A stretch of DNA of 64,000 nt from Planctomycetia bacterium (GTDB lineage Bacteria > Planctomycetota > Phycisphaerae > UBA1845 > UTPLA1). Positions 9,314-18,632 of the stretch are shown in pieces; within the stretch, counting starts at the first letter, position 1; each line of letters opens with the position of its first letter. The notes under the pieces were generated by a model. That model saw only the letters and a program-made list of their open reading frames with translations. It made no database searches and had not been told where the DNA came from. A program made the translations under genes and the position numbers. The stretch lies in the NCBI GenBank assembly GCA_015200345.1, contig CP054187.1, positions 1,224,470-1,288,469 of the forward strand. The letters run 5' to 3'.

Positions 9314-9761
9314 TGCACCAACCGGCGACGTCGGCATTCGACGCGCGTTCACGCTCATCGAATTGGTGACGGTCATTGTCATCCTCGGTGTGCTTTCGGC
9401 GACGGCCATACCCGTCTATCTCGATTACGCGCTCGATGCGAAGAAATCGGCCTGCCGAGGCGCGCTCGGCGGACTGCGCTCTGCCATCGCTTCGTATTAC
9501 GCCCGGACGGCGACGCCCTCCGGGGGAGGCTCGGCCCGTTTCCCGACGCTGAGCGAGCTGACCACGATCGGCACGGTCATGGGCAACGAAATACCGCCTA
9601 ATCCTTTCGACTCGGACGCGACGCCGAACAACGTAGTCGATGGCACCGGCGTGGCGAAGGGCACGGTGATCGGCACCGCCAAGGGATGGTGCTACAACCC
9701 GACGAACGGACAAATCTGGGCGAATTCATATACCAAGAGCGCCGGAGAAAACTCGTATTGA
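9303..9761 (+). CDS. Type II/IV pseudopilin-like protein (GspG/PilE class)
   Basis: The 152-residue protein has a class III leader: a short hydrophilic prefix ending in Arg-Arg-Ala, then FTLIELVTVIVILGVLSA with the conserved Glu5. The canonical Gly at -1 of the prepilin peptidase site is replaced here by Ala, so processing may be altered. The C-terminal part has two Cys (one in the GWCYNP region) and an NPFDSD segment reminiscent of the GspG calcium-binding loop. It overlaps the upstream gene by 11 bp. No secretion or pilus assembly genes lie nearby, so it may be an orphan pseudopilin. It could function with the PilM operon at 26-32 kb. Confidence 0.85.
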   Translation: MAIDAPTGDVGIRRAFTLIELVTVIVILGVLSATAIPVYLDYALDAKKSACRGALGGLRSAIASYYARTATPSGGGSARFPTLSELTTIGTVMGNEIPPNPFDSDATPNNVVDGTGVAKGTVIGTAKGWCYNPTNGQIWANSYTKSAGENSY

Positions 9762-9905
9762 TTGGGCAAGTTGGTGCTGCGGATGTCCGAGGGCAGCGGG
9801 ATTTCAATAATCGCCACGGCAACTCGAATGGGCGTGACCTGCTCTCCAAGACTTATCCAGTCTTTACGAGGGTCTTGACTGCCTGGATGGGCAAGGTGAT
9901 TCTCA

Positions 9906-9995
9906 ATGAAGCGCAAGCGACATCGCCCGGAGCAGATCATCGCCGATCGGCACGCGGCGGTAAATGTCTCATCCCTGTCAAAGAAAGCACTGTGA
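9906..9995 (+). pseudogene. Remnant of an IS3-family transposase orfA (first ~15 codons)
   Basis: The frame begins MKRKRHRPEQII, the typical opening of IS3-family OrfA proteins, then loses similarity and stops after 29 codons. Only the start of orfA survives. No terminal inverted repeats were recognised. Confidence 0.55.
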
Positions 9996-10040
9996 GTTCC
10001 CGCGGCTGATCAGCCACGGCCCCATTGAAGCGACAGCGCT

Positions 10041-10134
10041 GCGGCAGGCGGCGGTCGTTTGCTTCCCAGGCCGCGATGACCTGATGGTACCGTTCGCGGC
10101 TTTCGCGCGTGCCGGCCACGACCGACGACGGCAA
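10041..10134 (-). pseudogene. Remnant of a planctomycete-type integrase N-terminus
   Basis: The minus-strand frame reads GTRESRERYHQVIAAWEA followed by NDRRLP. This resembles the N-terminal arm of tyrosine recombinases I associate with planctomycetes (a -GT-ESRE-Y--LIAEW-A-GRRLP pattern). No catalytic domain is present, so it is a fragment. The identification is from memory of the family. Confidence 0.45.
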
Positions 10135-10330
10135 CTACCTGTACTTCCACGACGGCTCCGGCAATGTGATGCACGTGCTTGATGTCACGCACGGCCTCGG
10201 CCAGTCCGCCACGCTCGACGCGGCCTGCGACTATACCGACCCGTTCGGGGCACACACGGCCGCCGGTCCGCAGATTCCAGTTGAACTGTGAGCTAAGACA
10301 ATCCCTATGACGCAAATTCAGCGCCTCTTG
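10109..10330 (+). pseudogene. Decayed RHS-repeat fragment
   Basis: The plus frame reads DGNYLYFHDGSGNV, then ATLDAACDYTDPFG-x-x-TAAGPQ, the hallmark end of an RHS core (YD-x-GNV ... Y-YDPFG). After Gln the similarity continues in another frame (RFQLNCELR, as in NPFRFSTEY), indicating a frameshift before a stop. It is the 3' scrap of a former RHS gene. Confidence 0.6.
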
Positions 10331-10367
10331 AACATGGGGAGTTGTTGATGGTAGGATCTTTCGGGCC

Positions 10368-10706
10368 ATGAACGCGCAATTGTACGAGAGACTCAAGAAG
10401 GTGGCGATCGCACAAGACGTCATCGCTTATGGTGATCTTGCTCCCATGTTCGGCTTGGATATGAGCCAAGCCAAGGATAGGGCCGAAATAGGCCGACTTG
10501 TCGGCGCTATTTCAGAATTTGAGCACGCGAACGGCAGGCCTCTTCTATCAGCCGTGGTGATTTCCAAAGAACACAATCGCCCTGGTGACGGGTTTTTTAC
10601 ACTCGCACGGACTTTGGGACTGCTTGGATCGCAAAGTGAGGACATCTTCTGGACCGGCGAACTCGCGCGGGTCCACGCATACTGGAAGCGTTATCGTAAC
10701 GTCTAA
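10368..10706 (+). CDS. Conserved-looking small protein of unknown function (112 aa)
   Basis: The start is supported by AGGA about 10 nt upstream. The protein has an N-terminal helical part with an AYGDLAPMFGLDM segment that could form a helix-turn-helix-like fold, a central GRPLLSAVVISKE strand and a C-terminal FWTGELARVHAYWKRY helix. I have seen similar small hypothetical proteins in accessory DNA but cannot assign a function. It lies next to mobile remnants and convergent to the 324-aa gene, consistent with acquired cargo. Confidence 0.7.
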   Translation: MNAQLYERLKKVAIAQDVIAYGDLAPMFGLDMSQAKDRAEIGRLVGAISEFEHANGRPLLSAVVISKEHNRPGDGFFTLARTLGLLGSQSEDIFWTGELARVHAYWKRYRNV

Positions 10707-10725
10707 CTTGGCGTGATCGTGCCGT

Positions 10726-11700
10726 TCAGATACCAGCGAGGTATATGGCGAAGTTCAACTCGCTAATCGACAGTTCCCAATTTGGGACATGACGGCGAAT
10801 CTCATTGTTCAGCGCGAGAAGAATGCACCGGGCGTTTTCGTTCGTTTGGCACCGACTCGAATAGCCCAAGCTCCACAGGTCGTACGCATCTAAGAATCGG
10901 GCGTTGCGGTTGTCAAGTTTGACAAAGTCTCGCTGCTTAATGCCGAAGTCGATGTCACGCAAGATGTAAAAGAAAATATCTGGCCCGACTCCGAACAAAT
11001 CCTTCCAAGGGTTAGGTCGGATGCGCTCCCAATCTTCCGGTCTAGCCCTACCAATGTCCTCCCAGGCAACTTGGTCTGGACATCCGGCTGACAACTTTGC
11101 CCGCAGGTATCGCTCAAAGCTCCCGTCGTATTTGTTCTTGAGAAGGTTAGCATTTCTTAGGATGCCATAATAGAATTTCCCACGATACCTAGGGAGATGG
11201 CACCCGTACTTTTCAACATCTTGCATTGCCTCCGAAAACGCGCGGCCCAGATGACCCCCTTTTCCATTGGCGAGTTCATCCAGAAATGCGGGCATTTGCC
11301 ATTTTCGGTAGCTCTGCATTTTCAGGGGCGAATGAAGGATGCTGGTATCATCCAGAATTGAGCCAATTGAAGCGATACTCACAAAACCGTGTTTTGCGAG
11401 AATTGCCCAAAATGAGAAATCCCCCGCAAAGTTCTTCCTGTATCCAGCAAGCGAAGGGAACTCCTGCTCCACCAGATAGGCCAGACCAGCCAAGCCATCT
11501 TGGATCAGAGCCTCTTCCGTTCGTTGTCGGTTTTCGCCCCATTTGTAGGAATAGCCTGATTCAACAGAGCGAATGAGGAAGTGGGAATCAAGCGTACGCC
11601 GCTTGATCATCGTCAAGGTTCTCGTGATCTCTTCCCTGTTCGTCTCAACAACTTGCCGTATCACATGAACCGCGTCTTGAATGGACTTCGAGTTTGGCAT
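10726..11700 (-). CDS. Uncharacterised protein (324 aa) with a helix-hairpin-helix-like segment
   Basis: GGAG 7 nt upstream of the ATG at 11700 supports the start. The protein is mostly helical and not recognised overall. Near residues 235-265 it contains WKDLFGVGPDIFFYILRDI followed by KLDNRNARFLDAY. This resembles the helix-hairpin-helix and following Asp region of HhH-GPD DNA glycosylases (L-GIGP-TA ... VDTNV-R), so a DNA-binding or repair-like role is possible but weakly supported. Base composition is lower in GC than its chaperonin neighbours, and it adjoins mobile remnants, so recent transfer is likely. Confidence 0.7.
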   Translation of the reverse strand: MPNSKSIQDAVHVIRQVVETNREEITRTLTMIKRRTLDSHFLIRSVESGYSYKWGENRQRTEEALIQDGLAGLAYLVEQEFPSLAGYRKNFAGDFSFWAILAKHGFVSIASIGSILDDTSILHSPLKMQSYRKWQMPAFLDELANGKGGHLGRAFSEAMQDVEKYGCHLPRYRGKFYYGILRNANLLKNKYDGSFERYLRAKLSAGCPDQVAWEDIGRARPEDWERIRPNPWKDLFGVGPDIFFYILRDIDFGIKQRDFVKLDNRNARFLDAYDLWSLGYSSRCQTNENARCILLALNNEIRRHVPNWELSISELNFAIYLAGI

Positions 11701-11739
11701 CTGTAGCTCCTTTCATGGAAACACCTTCAATGCAAGCAA

Positions 11740-11776
11740 AACGGCACGGTTTGAGCCTTGCTCAAACCGTGCCGTT
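11740..11776 (-). terminator. Strong intrinsic terminator after groEL
   Basis: A perfect 17-bp inverted repeat (arms 11740-11756 and 11760-11776, 3-nt loop) is followed on the minus strand by TTTTGC. It lies about 35 bp beyond the groEL stop and ends the chaperonin operon. Confidence 0.85.
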
Positions 11777-11812
11777 GCAAGTCACCTCGCTATTCGCAAT
11801 TCGCTATTCGAC

Positions 11813-13441
<1,629 letters not shown>

Positions 13442-13520
13442 GGTTGGATTCCTCTCTCGATGTATGGTTTCGTGGTTGTTGGTTCGTTTGTCAGGCTACT
13501 GCGTCGTGTTCATCGGCGAA

Positions 13521-13613
13521 GGCGAATTGCGAGGAAAGAACGCGAAAGGCATCGTCGGGAGTCGTCGACCTCCGATCCGTATCGCGCCGGTGGTTCGCTC
13601 TTCGCAATTCGCC
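13521..13613. repeat. 12-bp inverted repeat in the gap upstream of groEL
   Basis: GGCGAATTGCGA (13521-13532) and TCGCAATTCGCC (13602-13613) are perfect inverted repeats in the ~200-bp spacer between the 88-aa gene and groEL. A related word, TTCGCAATTCGC, also lies just beyond groEL near 11793. The role is unknown; an mRNA fold or processing site within the operon is possible. Confidence 0.55.
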
Positions 13614-13642
13614 GCGGGGCCTCCGCTTTGTACCAGGAGTCA

Positions 13643-13909
13643 CTATTCAAGGATGAACCGCTGCGGCTCGAAACCCGCGGCTCGCGCAGCCTCCTGCGCC
13701 TTGTCGCGAATCACCGCCAGCGGGTCATCCAATCCCGTCTCGATGCGCCCGGCCGTCAGCTCCGCCCGCGTGTCCAGCGCCAGCACCCGCCAGCGCCGCG
13801 TCGCCATCAGCGTCGCCTCGGCGCCCGACAGCGATACGTCGTTGCTCACCGCGAGGTAACACGGCGTCGGTCGAACGCCACCGGGCATCGGGTTCGGCCG
13901 CGAAGCCAT
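13643..13909 (-). CDS. Small unknown protein between groES and groEL (88 aa)
   Basis: The ATG at 13909 is preceded by a strong AGGAAGGAAA site and overlaps the upstream gene's stop by one base (TGATG), so translation is coupled. The protein has a central segment RRWRVLALDTRAELTAG and a helical tail; no family is recognised and no membrane segment is seen. Its position inside the chaperonin operon suggests co-expression with GroES/GroEL. Confidence 0.75.
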   Translation of the reverse strand: MASRPNPMPGGVRPTPCYLAVSNDVSLSGAEATLMATRRWRVLALDTRAELTAGRIETGLDDPLAVIRDKAQEAARAAGFEPQRFILE

Positions 13910-14217
13910 CAATTTCCTTCCTCGTCGCCGATGTCCTGAAACGGCTCGTCCTGCCAGATGCCGCCTTTTTGCTTCACCTGAAGTTCGACCGTTTCGATCG
14001 CCTCGGCGTCGACGAAGATGACGTCGTCCACGACCTCGGCGTCGTCATACTTGGATACGCGAATCTCGATGCGAAACCCGCCATCCTCGACCTTGTTGTA
14101 CGCCAGCGGATGCAGATGCATCGCGTCGGCATTTCCCGGGAACGTCAGCACCAGTCTCGCCGCAGGGCCGAACTTGATCGCTTCGTCCAGGGCCGTTTCG
14201 AACAGCTTGGCTCGCAT
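13909..14217 (-). CDS. Small unknown acidic protein downstream of groES (102 aa)
   Basis: The ATG at 14217 is used; a TTG lies one codon upstream. The gene starts about 39 bp after groES and its stop overlaps the next gene's start. The product is rich in Asp/Glu and looks beta-rich, with GPAARLVLTFPGNADAMHLH and FRIEIRVSKYDDAEVVDDV segments. I recognise no family. A chaperonin-linked or stress-related role is suggested only by the operon. Confidence 0.8.
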   Translation of the reverse strand: MRAKLFETALDEAIKFGPAARLVLTFPGNADAMHLHPLAYNKVEDGGFRIEIRVSKYDDAEVVDDVIFVDAEAIETVELQVKQKGGIWQDEPFQDIGDEEGN

Positions 14218-14256
14218 CAATATCGCTTTCTGTTGATGGGCGCGATCCGCAGCCCG

Positions 14257-14559
14257 CTACTCGAGAATCGCCAGGATGTCCGACTCGTCCATGATGACGA
14301 ACTCCTCGCCGTCCACCTTGATTTCCGTGCCGGCGTAGCTCGTGAACAGGACTTCGTCGCCCTTCTTCACCGTCAGCTTCGCGCGCTCCCCTGTGTCCAG
14401 CAACTTTCCGTCGCCCACCGCTTGCACCCGGCCGCGCCGCGGCTTTTCCTTGGCCGTGTCCGGCAGCACGATGCCGCCGGCCGTCATGGCCTCGGCTTCG
14501 ATCCGCTTGAGCAGCACCTTGTCACCAAGGGGTCGAATCTTCGTCTTCGTTACCGACAT
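14257..14559 (-). CDS. groS: Co-chaperonin GroES
   Basis: This 100-residue protein caps the GroEL ring. It shows the family signature: [16 protein letters not shown] at the start, the mobile loop [15 protein letters not shown], and the C-terminal [20 protein letters not shown] 9 nt upstream of the ATG fits. It is the first gene of the chaperonin cluster. I looked for a CIRCE element (TTAGCACTC-N9-GAGTGCTAA) upstream and did not find one, so HrcA control is not supported. Confidence 0.98.
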   Translation of the reverse strand: MSVTKTKIRPLGDKVLLKRIEAEAMTAGGIVLPDTAKEKPRRGRVQAVGDGKLLDTGERAKLTVKKGDEVLFTSYAGTEIKVDGEEFVIMDESDILAILE

Positions 14560-14643
14560 CTTGCGTTGCTCCTTTTTCCTGTTTTAAATGCGGTGCGGCG
14601 GATCCGATTCCGCGCCGAACCGTCATGCCTCTAACTTGTCTCT

Positions 14644-15078
14644 TCAATTCACCGGCAGCGTCCAATTGACGCGGTATTTCTGCTGTGCGAGGCGGACCAC
14701 GTAGGGCGCGATCACGTCATGCCGCTCATCCGCCTGCAAGACGCTGTACACATCCAGTGCGATGGCATCGCTAAGCAGCTGCTGCGTCGCGCCTGTGCAA
14801 ACCAGTACGCAGGGTACCGTGAAACCCATTTGGCGAAGCCGACGCACCAATTCCAGCCCGGATGTCGCTGGAAGATCGTGATCCACGACGCCGATGTGAA
14901 CGCCGTCGCGGGCAATGATCTCCATCGCCTCATAGTCCGACCGAGACCACTGCACGTCCACCTGCCACGGCGCCAAGACCTCCGCCAACCGCGGTGCCCA
15001 ACGGCTCTGCGGTGCGGCCGCAATCATCAGTCGCATGCGTTCCAACGAAGGCTTGCTGGAATGGGTATCCGTAAACAT
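14644..15078 (-). CDS. Degenerate response-regulator receiver protein (REC only, 144 aa)
   Basis: The protein is a single receiver-like domain. The phospho-acceptor is visible in VVDHDLPATSGLELVRRLR, and a Thr in VCTGA occupies the position of the conserved Ser/Thr. The usual Lys after beta-5 is missing: the aligned place reads VLQADE. The acidic pocket at the N-terminus is also lacking. It may therefore be a phosphorylation-independent or atypical receiver. No output domain is present. It lies 84 bp upstream of groES on the same strand and could be co-transcribed with the chaperonin genes. Confidence 0.8.
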   Translation of the reverse strand: MFTDTHSSKPSLERMRLMIAAAPQSRWAPRLAEVLAPWQVDVQWSRSDYEAMEIIARDGVHIGVVDHDLPATSGLELVRRLRQMGFTVPCVLVCTGATQQLLSDAIALDVYSVLQADERHDVIAPYVVRLAQQKYRVNWTLPVN

Positions 15079-15622
15079 GCCTGATCAGAGGGTAGATTCG
15101 CATTTAGCCGCCGCGACGATCCGCAGCAATATCGCGATCGGGGCGCACACTCGCCCGCCTCGGAGGATTGCAAGGAGCGTACCGCGCCGCGCAGGAAGCC
15201 GCTAAATCAGGTGAAATTGCCATAAACAGCTTCTGCACATATGGTTATGCCAACCATTTGTGCCGCGTGTCCCGATTAGATTCGGGTCTGGCCTACTTTT
15301 TTGGCAGTCTGCGAACAGAGTTGCGAAGGGGGTACTGTCATTCTGGCATAGACCCGTTCGTTCTTCCCATGCCGGTAGGCGGAGAAACTGGCGTGGGGAC
15401 GAGTTCAAGCAAGGTAACAGGGTGCTCCCGTACCGGAAACAGAGGAGAGCCAACATGCCGCCTCTTCAGGGAGCGGGCAGGGGCAGGGCAGGGCATGGCT
15501 GCATCGCGATGAGCGAATGCAAACCACCATTTCGAAGATGCGTCGAGTCATCAATCGAAAGCGGCCCGACCGCGTATAATCACCAGGGGTTTTCACCGGG
15601 GGTTTTCATCGCAGGGTGATCC
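15079..15622. other. Intergenic region with nested inverted repeats; possible structured RNA
   Basis: No gene is credible here; the 114-codon frame at 15168 lacks a ribosome site and recognisable features. The stretch 15330-15500 contains pairs able to form hairpins: CCCATGCC with GGCGTGGG, and a nested GCTCCC/GGGAGC around AGAGG/CCTCT. It matches no riboswitch I could recall. Confidence 0.4.
15575..15610 (+). promoter_or_regulatory. TATAAT box and tandem GGGGTTTTCA motifs upstream of the FIST gene
   Basis: A perfect TATAAT (15575-15580) lies 43 bp before the FIST start, with no good -35 box. Immediately downstream GGGGTTTTCA occurs twice in tandem (about 15586-15610). This is a plausible promoter with a site in the initially transcribed region. 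Confidence 0.45.
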
Positions 15623-16792
15623 ATGGAATTTCAATCCGCGATCAGCACGTTGTCCGACGCGAGCCAGGCGGTCGACGAACTCACGCGCGCGACGAACGGC
15701 GCCGCGTGTGATTTGGCCGTCGTTTTCGCCACGCACCATTACGGCCCGGAATTTGACGACGTGCTGGGCGAGTTGTCGCGCAAGCTCGGCGCGCGGAATC
15801 TCATCGGTTGCACCGGCGACGGGATCATCGGTCCGGACCGCGAGATCGAGCGCGCCCCGGCGATGGCGTTGTGGACCGCGCGGCTGCCGGGCGTGCGAAT
15901 TCTTCCATTTGTCTTGGACCAGGACGACGTCAGCGCCTTCGAGACCGCCGACGACTGGATCGAGCGGCTCGGGGTTCGCCCCGAGGACAAACCCGCGTTC
16001 GTCATTCTGCCCGAACCCTTTTCCATCAACGTCGAAGCCTGCCTCGCCGCGCTCGATCAGATCTACCCCGGGTCGATCGTTGTCGGCGGCATGGCCAGCG
16101 GCGCGAGCGAACCCGGGCAGAATCGCCTGTTCCTCAATGACCAGCCGCTGCGGCAGGGGCTGGTCGGCCTCTCGCTCACCGGTCCGATCCGCGTTCACAG
16201 CGTGGTCTCGCAGGGTTGCCGGCCGATCGGCGAATCGTTCGTTGTGACGCGCGCCGAAGAGAACGTGATCTACGAACTGCGCGGCCGGCCGGCTCTGGAT
16301 GTCTTGCGCGGCGTGTTCACCGACGCTCCGGCGCACGATCAGGAGTTGATGCAAAAGGGGCTCCACGTCGGCCGGGTGGTCGATGAGCGGCTTGGAAAGT
16401 TCAGCCGCGGCGATTTTCTGATTCGAAACGTGATGGGCGTCGTCGACGAATCGGCCCTGGCCGTCAATACACTCATGCGGCCGGGCCAGACCATTCAGTT
16501 CCACGTGCGCGACTCCCAGACGGCGGAAGAAGACATGAATAGACTTTTGTCCGACGCCATGGCGCGCATGAGCGCCCCGCCACGCGGCGGACTGCTCTTC
16601 TCCTGCAACGGGCGAGGCACCCACCTGTTCGGCAAACCCCATCACGACATCGGCGTCGTCAATCGCCTCGCTCCCTCGTGTCAAGTCGCCGGTTTTTTCG
16701 CCGCCGGTGAAATCGGCCCCGTCGGCCATCGTACCTTCATTCACGGCTTCACCAGCAGCCTCGTGTTGTTCGAGCCGGCCGCATCGAGCTGA
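15623..16792 (+). CDS. FIST domain sensory protein (FIST N + FIST C)
   Basis: The 389-residue protein has an N-terminal FIST domain (about residues 30-225; LIGCTGDGIIG and the SIVVGGMASG glycine-rich turn). The FIST C domain follows (about 226-370), ending with the typical LFSCNGRGTHLFG and VAGFFAAGEIGPVG motifs. FIST domains are thought to bind small ligands such as amino acids and occur in signal transduction proteins. No kinase, cyclase or chemotaxis output is fused here, so it acts alone or with a partner. An AGGGTG sequence lies 5-10 nt before the ATG. Confidence 0.93.
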   Translation: MEFQSAISTLSDASQAVDELTRATNGAACDLAVVFATHHYGPEFDDVLGELSRKLGARNLIGCTGDGIIGPDREIERAPAMALWTARLPGVRILPFVLDQDDVSAFETADDWIERLGVRPEDKPAFVILPEPFSINVEACLAALDQIYPGSIVVGGMASGASEPGQNRLFLNDQPLRQGLVGLSLTGPIRVHSVVSQGCRPIGESFVVTRAEENVIYELRGRPALDVLRGVFTDAPAHDQELMQKGLHVGRVVDERLGKFSRGDFLIRNVMGVVDESALAVNTLMRPGQTIQFHVRDSQTAEEDMNRLLSDAMARMSAPPRGGLLFSCNGRGTHLFGKPHHDIGVVNRLAPSCQVAGFFAAGEIGPVGHRTFIHGFTSSLVLFEPAASS

Positions 16793-16827
16793 CGCACGCG
16801 GCATTGGGGCGTTGCACCGCATTGCAT

Positions 16828-16855
16828 TCGACAGACCCGGTCGCGTGCCTATAAT
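16828..16855 (+). promoter_or_regulatory. Sigma70-type promoter for the lipoprotein hydrolase gene
   Basis: TCGACA (16828-16833), 16 bp spacer, TATAAT (16850-16855). The -10 is perfect and the -35 is 5/6. It lies about 90 bp before the ATG at 16942. Confidence 0.6.
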
Positions 16856-16941
16856 CCGATTCGCCGTCGCACACCTCGCCGCGACGCGCGGTGATTTCCC
16901 CAGTGAGAGGACGGTCCCGTTTGCCTCGATCATCCTGCATC

Positions 16942-17934
16942 ATGTCCGGCCCGCTCCACGGGTGGATTGCGGCGCTCGCGCTGGCCTTTCTTTCCGCATG
17001 CAACCCCGTCGCGCCCGTGGTGAACATCATCGCCCAAGCCGGCACCACCGGTAACAAGGACAAAGGGATCACCTATTACGTCGGCGGCGCCGGGCCGATC
17101 GGAAACGTCGGCTCGTGGGATGTGCCGCAGGGGCTGGCCGAGGCGGGTTACGAGGGGTATGTCGGCGTCTTCACCTGGCAGGGGCTCACGCACGCCGGCG
17201 ATCAGATCAACCTCTCGCGCAACAAGGCCAAGGGCGCCGAACTGGCCTACGAAATCCGCCGCTATCGACGGCTCCACCCCCATCAGCAGATCAATCTCAT
17301 CGCGCTCTCCGCGGGAACCGGCATCGTCACGTTCGCCCTGGAGTATCTTTCCGACGACATTCGCGTGGAGAATGTTGTCTATCTCGGTTGCAGCATGTCC
17401 AGCAGCTACGACCTCACGCGCGCGTTGCGACGCATCAACGGCGGGCTGTACGTCATCCATTCCACGCGCGATCCCATCCTCGACAAGCTCGTCTCGCGCA
17501 TCGGAACCGTCGATCGCGCCTCCGGCGAAGAGGGCATCGCCGGCATGATCGGTTTCCGCTATCCCGAGAACCCATCGCCCCAGACCGAACGCGAATACCA
17601 AAAGCTGCACAACGTCGCTTGGCGATACGACTTCGCCGACGCCGGCTACGAAGGCGGCCACACCGACGCCACCAAGCGGGATTTCGTCCGCCGGTACATC
17701 GCGCCCGTCCTGCTGGGCCACCCCGAAGTGCTGATCGGCAAGCCGCCCGATGGCTACCGCCGCGGCGACACCTCACCCGGTGCGGAGCGACCAGCGCCGG
17801 CCACCCGACCCGCCGCCGAGACGCAGGCAGATCGCATCCGGACCGTTTCCTCACCGTCCCCTTCGGACTCGCCCCGCACCGTCAAGCCCGCCGCCCGAAC
17901 CGCTCGCTCGCGGCGACCGGCCACCAGCGAGTAG
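16942..17934 (+). CDS. Lipoprotein with alpha/beta-hydrolase fold
   Basis: The start at 16942 gives a 330-residue protein with a clear lipoprotein signal (hydrophobic core, lipobox LSAC). After a GPIGNVGSWDVP segment the core shows the nucleophile elbow ALSAGTG (GxSxG-like), with a later His in GYEGGHTDA. This suggests a serine hydrolase anchored in the envelope; the substrate is unknown. The C-terminal ~70 residues are Pro/Ala/Arg-rich and probably disordered. The next gene starts 11 bp downstream, so the pair is likely an operon. Confidence 0.85.
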   Translation: MSGPLHGWIAALALAFLSACNPVAPVVNIIAQAGTTGNKDKGITYYVGGAGPIGNVGSWDVPQGLAEAGYEGYVGVFTWQGLTHAGDQINLSRNKAKGAELAYEIRRYRRLHPHQQINLIALSAGTGIVTFALEYLSDDIRVENVVYLGCSMSSSYDLTRALRRINGGLYVIHSTRDPILDKLVSRIGTVDRASGEEGIAGMIGFRYPENPSPQTEREYQKLHNVAWRYDFADAGYEGGHTDATKRDFVRRYIAPVLLGHPEVLIGKPPDGYRRGDTSPGAERPAPATRPAAETQADRIRTVSSPSPSDSPRTVKPAARTARSRRPATSE

Positions 17935-17945
17935 AATCGGCTCCC

Positions 17946-18560
17946 ATGTCCCGCCGAATGAAGGCCGTTCATCGTCGAGATCAACTCCTCGAATCAGCCA
18001 TCGCCTGCTTCGCCGAGTTCGGCTACCAAGGCACCACGACCGCACGCCTCGCCCGCGCGGCCAACGTCAGCGAGCCGGTGCTCTACAAGCATTTCAAGAG
18101 CAAGCATGATCTCTTCGTCGCGCTGATCGACCGCATCGGCCGCGAGGTCATTCGTTCGTGGCGGCGGGCCATTGCCCCGCTCAAATCGCCCATCGATCAG
18201 CTGCGCGTGCTCCTGCGGCTGAACCCCGCGACCACCGAACCGCGCACGCGCCAGTTCTACCGCGTGCTCTTCGCGGCCCAGGTCGAGTTCAACGAGCCGG
18301 TCATCCAGGCGGCCCTGCGACGGCACTACGGGCAGTATGCCACGTTCCTGTCAAACATTCTCCGCCGCGCCCAACGCGCCGGACTGGTCCGCAGCGACGT
18401 CTCCGCCAGCGGCCTCGCCTGGCAGCTCATCCACTCCGGCATCGGCTTCGCCCTGCTCAAGCCGCTGGAGATCCCCGGCCACGCCACGCCCGCCAGCGTC
18501 GAGCAAGCCATCGGCCTGCTGCTCGAGCAACTGGCCAGCACGCGCACCGCGGGAACCTGA
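17946..18560 (+). CDS. TetR/AcrR family transcriptional regulator
   Basis: The 204-residue product has a TetR N-terminal helix-turn-helix (residues ~10-56: LLESAIACFAEFGYQGTT ... NVSEPVLYKHFKSKHDLF). A helical ligand/dimer domain with a typical C-terminal cap follows. It begins 11 bp after the lipoprotein hydrolase gene, which it may regulate. The open frame extends far upstream to 17115, but that part overlaps the hydrolase in another frame and is rejected. Confidence 0.93.
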   Translation: MSRRMKAVHRRDQLLESAIACFAEFGYQGTTTARLARAANVSEPVLYKHFKSKHDLFVALIDRIGREVIRSWRRAIAPLKSPIDQLRVLLRLNPATTEPRTRQFYRVLFAAQVEFNEPVIQAALRRHYGQYATFLSNILRRAQRAGLVRSDVSASGLAWQLIHSGIGFALLKPLEIPGHATPASVEQAIGLLLEQLASTRTAGT

Positions 18561-18632
18561 TGCGTTCCACCATCCGGCGCGCAGGCCCCGGAGAGCGGGT
18601 CCGTCATGCCCTCGATCCCAAGCCGCCGCAGA

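Larger units (their letters stand above)
9762..10367. other. Mobile-DNA graveyard between the pseudopilin and the 112-aa gene
   Basis: This 600-bp stretch has no intact gene. It holds three unrelated fragments (IS3 orfA, integrase and RHS remnants, annotated separately) packed against each other, which marks a former insertion hotspot. Confidence 0.6.

Noticed and set aside
14560..14643. CIRCE or other heat-shock operator before groES
   Set aside because: No TTAGCACTC-N9-GAGTGCTAA element or close variant was found; only a short GC palindrome near 14600.
15168..15512. 114-codon frame in the spacer before the FIST gene
   Set aside because: No ribosome site, odd composition, no domain; the stretch looks non-coding with pairing arms.
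17115..17945. Upstream extension of the TetR frame
   Set aside because: It overlaps the lipoprotein hydrolase in another frame and is Arg/Pro-rich; the TetR fold starts at 17946.
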